Positions 5,839 to 6,214 of a DNA stretch of 6,214 nt are shown piece by piece (position 1 is the first letter of the stretch; each line of letters starts with the position of its first letter). The position numbers were made by a program, and so were the translations under genes. The DNA lies in assembly GCA_030741175.1 (NCBI GenBank), contig JASLVT010000084.1:1-6214 (forward strand). The letters are read 5' to 3'. Origin of the DNA: Porticoccaceae bacterium. GTDB lineage: Bacteria; Pseudomonadota; Gammaproteobacteria; Pseudomonadales; Porticoccaceae. The notes under the pieces were generated by a model, which was given only the letters and a program-made list of their open reading frames with translations, was not told the origin of the DNA and did not search any database.

Positions 5839-6111
5839 TCAGCTATCACCGGGCTCCATGCCTTTGAGCCAGTAAACCCAAGATAAGATTACCGCAACGG
5901 CCACATAGAGATTCTCAGGAATTTCTTCGTTAATCTGTAACTGGCTGAGCAAACCGACCAATTGAGGATCTTCAGCAATATGCACGCCCTGCTTACGCGC
6001 CTCAGCAATAATTGCTTCGGCCAACTTGTCTTCACCTTTCGCCGTGACTAGAGGAGCCGGATTTTTACCGTACTCTAACGCGACAGCTTTTTTCTTTGGT
6101 TTATAACTCAT
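5839..6111 (-). CDS. FlhB-like small protein (free-standing FlhB C-terminal domain, FlhX/YlqH type)
   Basis: The 90-residue product matches the part of the flagellar export switch protein FlhB (EscU/YscU family) that follows the NPTH autocleavage site: KKKAVALEYG (residues 7-16), LVTAKGEDKLAEAI (21-34), VHIAEDPQLVGLL (43-55), EIPENLYVAVAVILSWVYWL (63-82). It has no membrane segments upstream and no NPTH, so it cannot autocleave. Such stand-alone domains are known (FlhX in Helicobacter pylori, YlqH in Bacillus; Pseudomonas has one beside fliK), and the H. pylori one can substitute for cleaved FlhB-C. The ATG overlaps the TGA of the upstream fliK-like gene (ATGA), indicating translational coupling. 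A role in export-substrate switching is inferred from family and context. Confidence 0.9.
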   Translation of the reverse strand: MSYKPKKKAVALEYGKNPAPLVTAKGEDKLAEAIIAEARKQGVHIAEDPQLVGLLSQLQINEEIPENLYVAVAVILSWVYWLKGMEPGDS

Positions 6112-6214
6112 GCCCGTACATCCACAACATAGCCTGGGCCGCTAAGTTCATTGTCGAGACTGGGTCGCGACGCGTTTAATACGGTTATTTTATGCAACTG
6201 CAGGCCAAAACTCT
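6108..6214 (-). CDS. fliK: Probable flagellar hook-length control protein FliK, C-terminal 34 residues only
   Basis: A minus-strand frame is open from the right edge to a TGA at 6108-6110 that overlaps the next gene's ATG. It encodes 34 residues, starting SFGLQLHKITVLNAS and ending YVVDVRA. The GLQLHKITV part resembles the last amphipathic segment of the FliK C-terminal domain (pattern G-L-x-L-x-x-V-x-V), followed by a short polar tail. FliK measures hook length and, through FlhB, switches export from hook to filament substrates. The FliK call rests mainly on the neighbour: in Pseudomonas the small FlhB-like gene follows fliK directly. The fragment alone is too short to be certain. Confidence 0.6.
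   Translation of the reverse strand, partial: SFGLQLHKITVLNASRPSLDNELSGPGYVVDVRA

Noticed and set aside
5833..5850. GGTGA/TCACC inverted repeat at the flgN/flhX convergence as a bidirectional terminator
   Set aside because: Only a 5-bp stem with an 8-base loop and no T-run on either side. Part of it lies inside the flhX coding end.
1..6214. Mobile elements, CRISPR arrays, tRNA or rRNA genes, defence genes
   Set aside because: No transposase, terminal inverted repeats, regular spacer arrays or RNA gene folds were seen. Apart from the intergenic regions listed above, the window is ordinary flagellar coding sequence.

Overview
This window is a piece of the flagellar gene cluster of a motile Gram-negative bacterium, most likely a gammaproteobacterium with a Pseudomonas/marine-type polar flagellum. 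Three things point there: every gene is recognisably flagellar, the rod/hook operon has a near-perfect sigma-54 (RpoN) promoter, and flgM has a probable sigma-28 (FliA) promoter. This is the hierarchy known from Pseudomonas, Vibrio and relatives. The genus cannot be named from the sequence alone.

Layout. Positions 1-3547 carry a minus-strand operon read right to left: flgB, flgC, flgD and the 5' part of flgE. flgE is still open at the window's left edge after 667 codons. A divergent intergenic region (about 3548-3813) holds the sigma-54 promoter for flgB. On the plus strand follow flgA (3814-4902), flgM (5027-5320) and flgN (5388-5819). From the right edge, again on the minus strand, come the last 34 codons of a probable fliK (6108-6214). 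A small free-standing FlhB C-terminal-domain protein (5839-6111) follows it with an ATGA overlap and runs convergently into the end of flgN.

How the genes work together. FlgB and FlgC are proximal rod subunits, FlgD is the hook-assembly cap and FlgE the hook subunit. FlgA is the periplasmic chaperone for P-ring assembly. FliK and the FlhB-like domain belong to the switch that stops hook export and starts filament export. FlgM is then exported, releasing sigma-28, and FlgN is the cytoplasmic chaperone for the hook-filament junction proteins FlgK and FlgL. The window therefore covers hook building, hook-length control and the late-gene checkpoint.

The gene set is conventional and I see no undescribed system. 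Two proteins have unusual architecture. FlgA (about 362 residues) appears to contain three successive SAF-like units where ordinary FlgA has one. FlgE (more than 667 residues) carries a long acidic insertion that seems built from repeated flagellin/hook IN-type modules. Smaller points are the absence of cheV/cheR between flgA and flgB, the fliK-flhX pair beside flgN, and an AT-rich hairpin touching the flgM promoter. I found no tRNA, rRNA, mobile element or CRISPR array.
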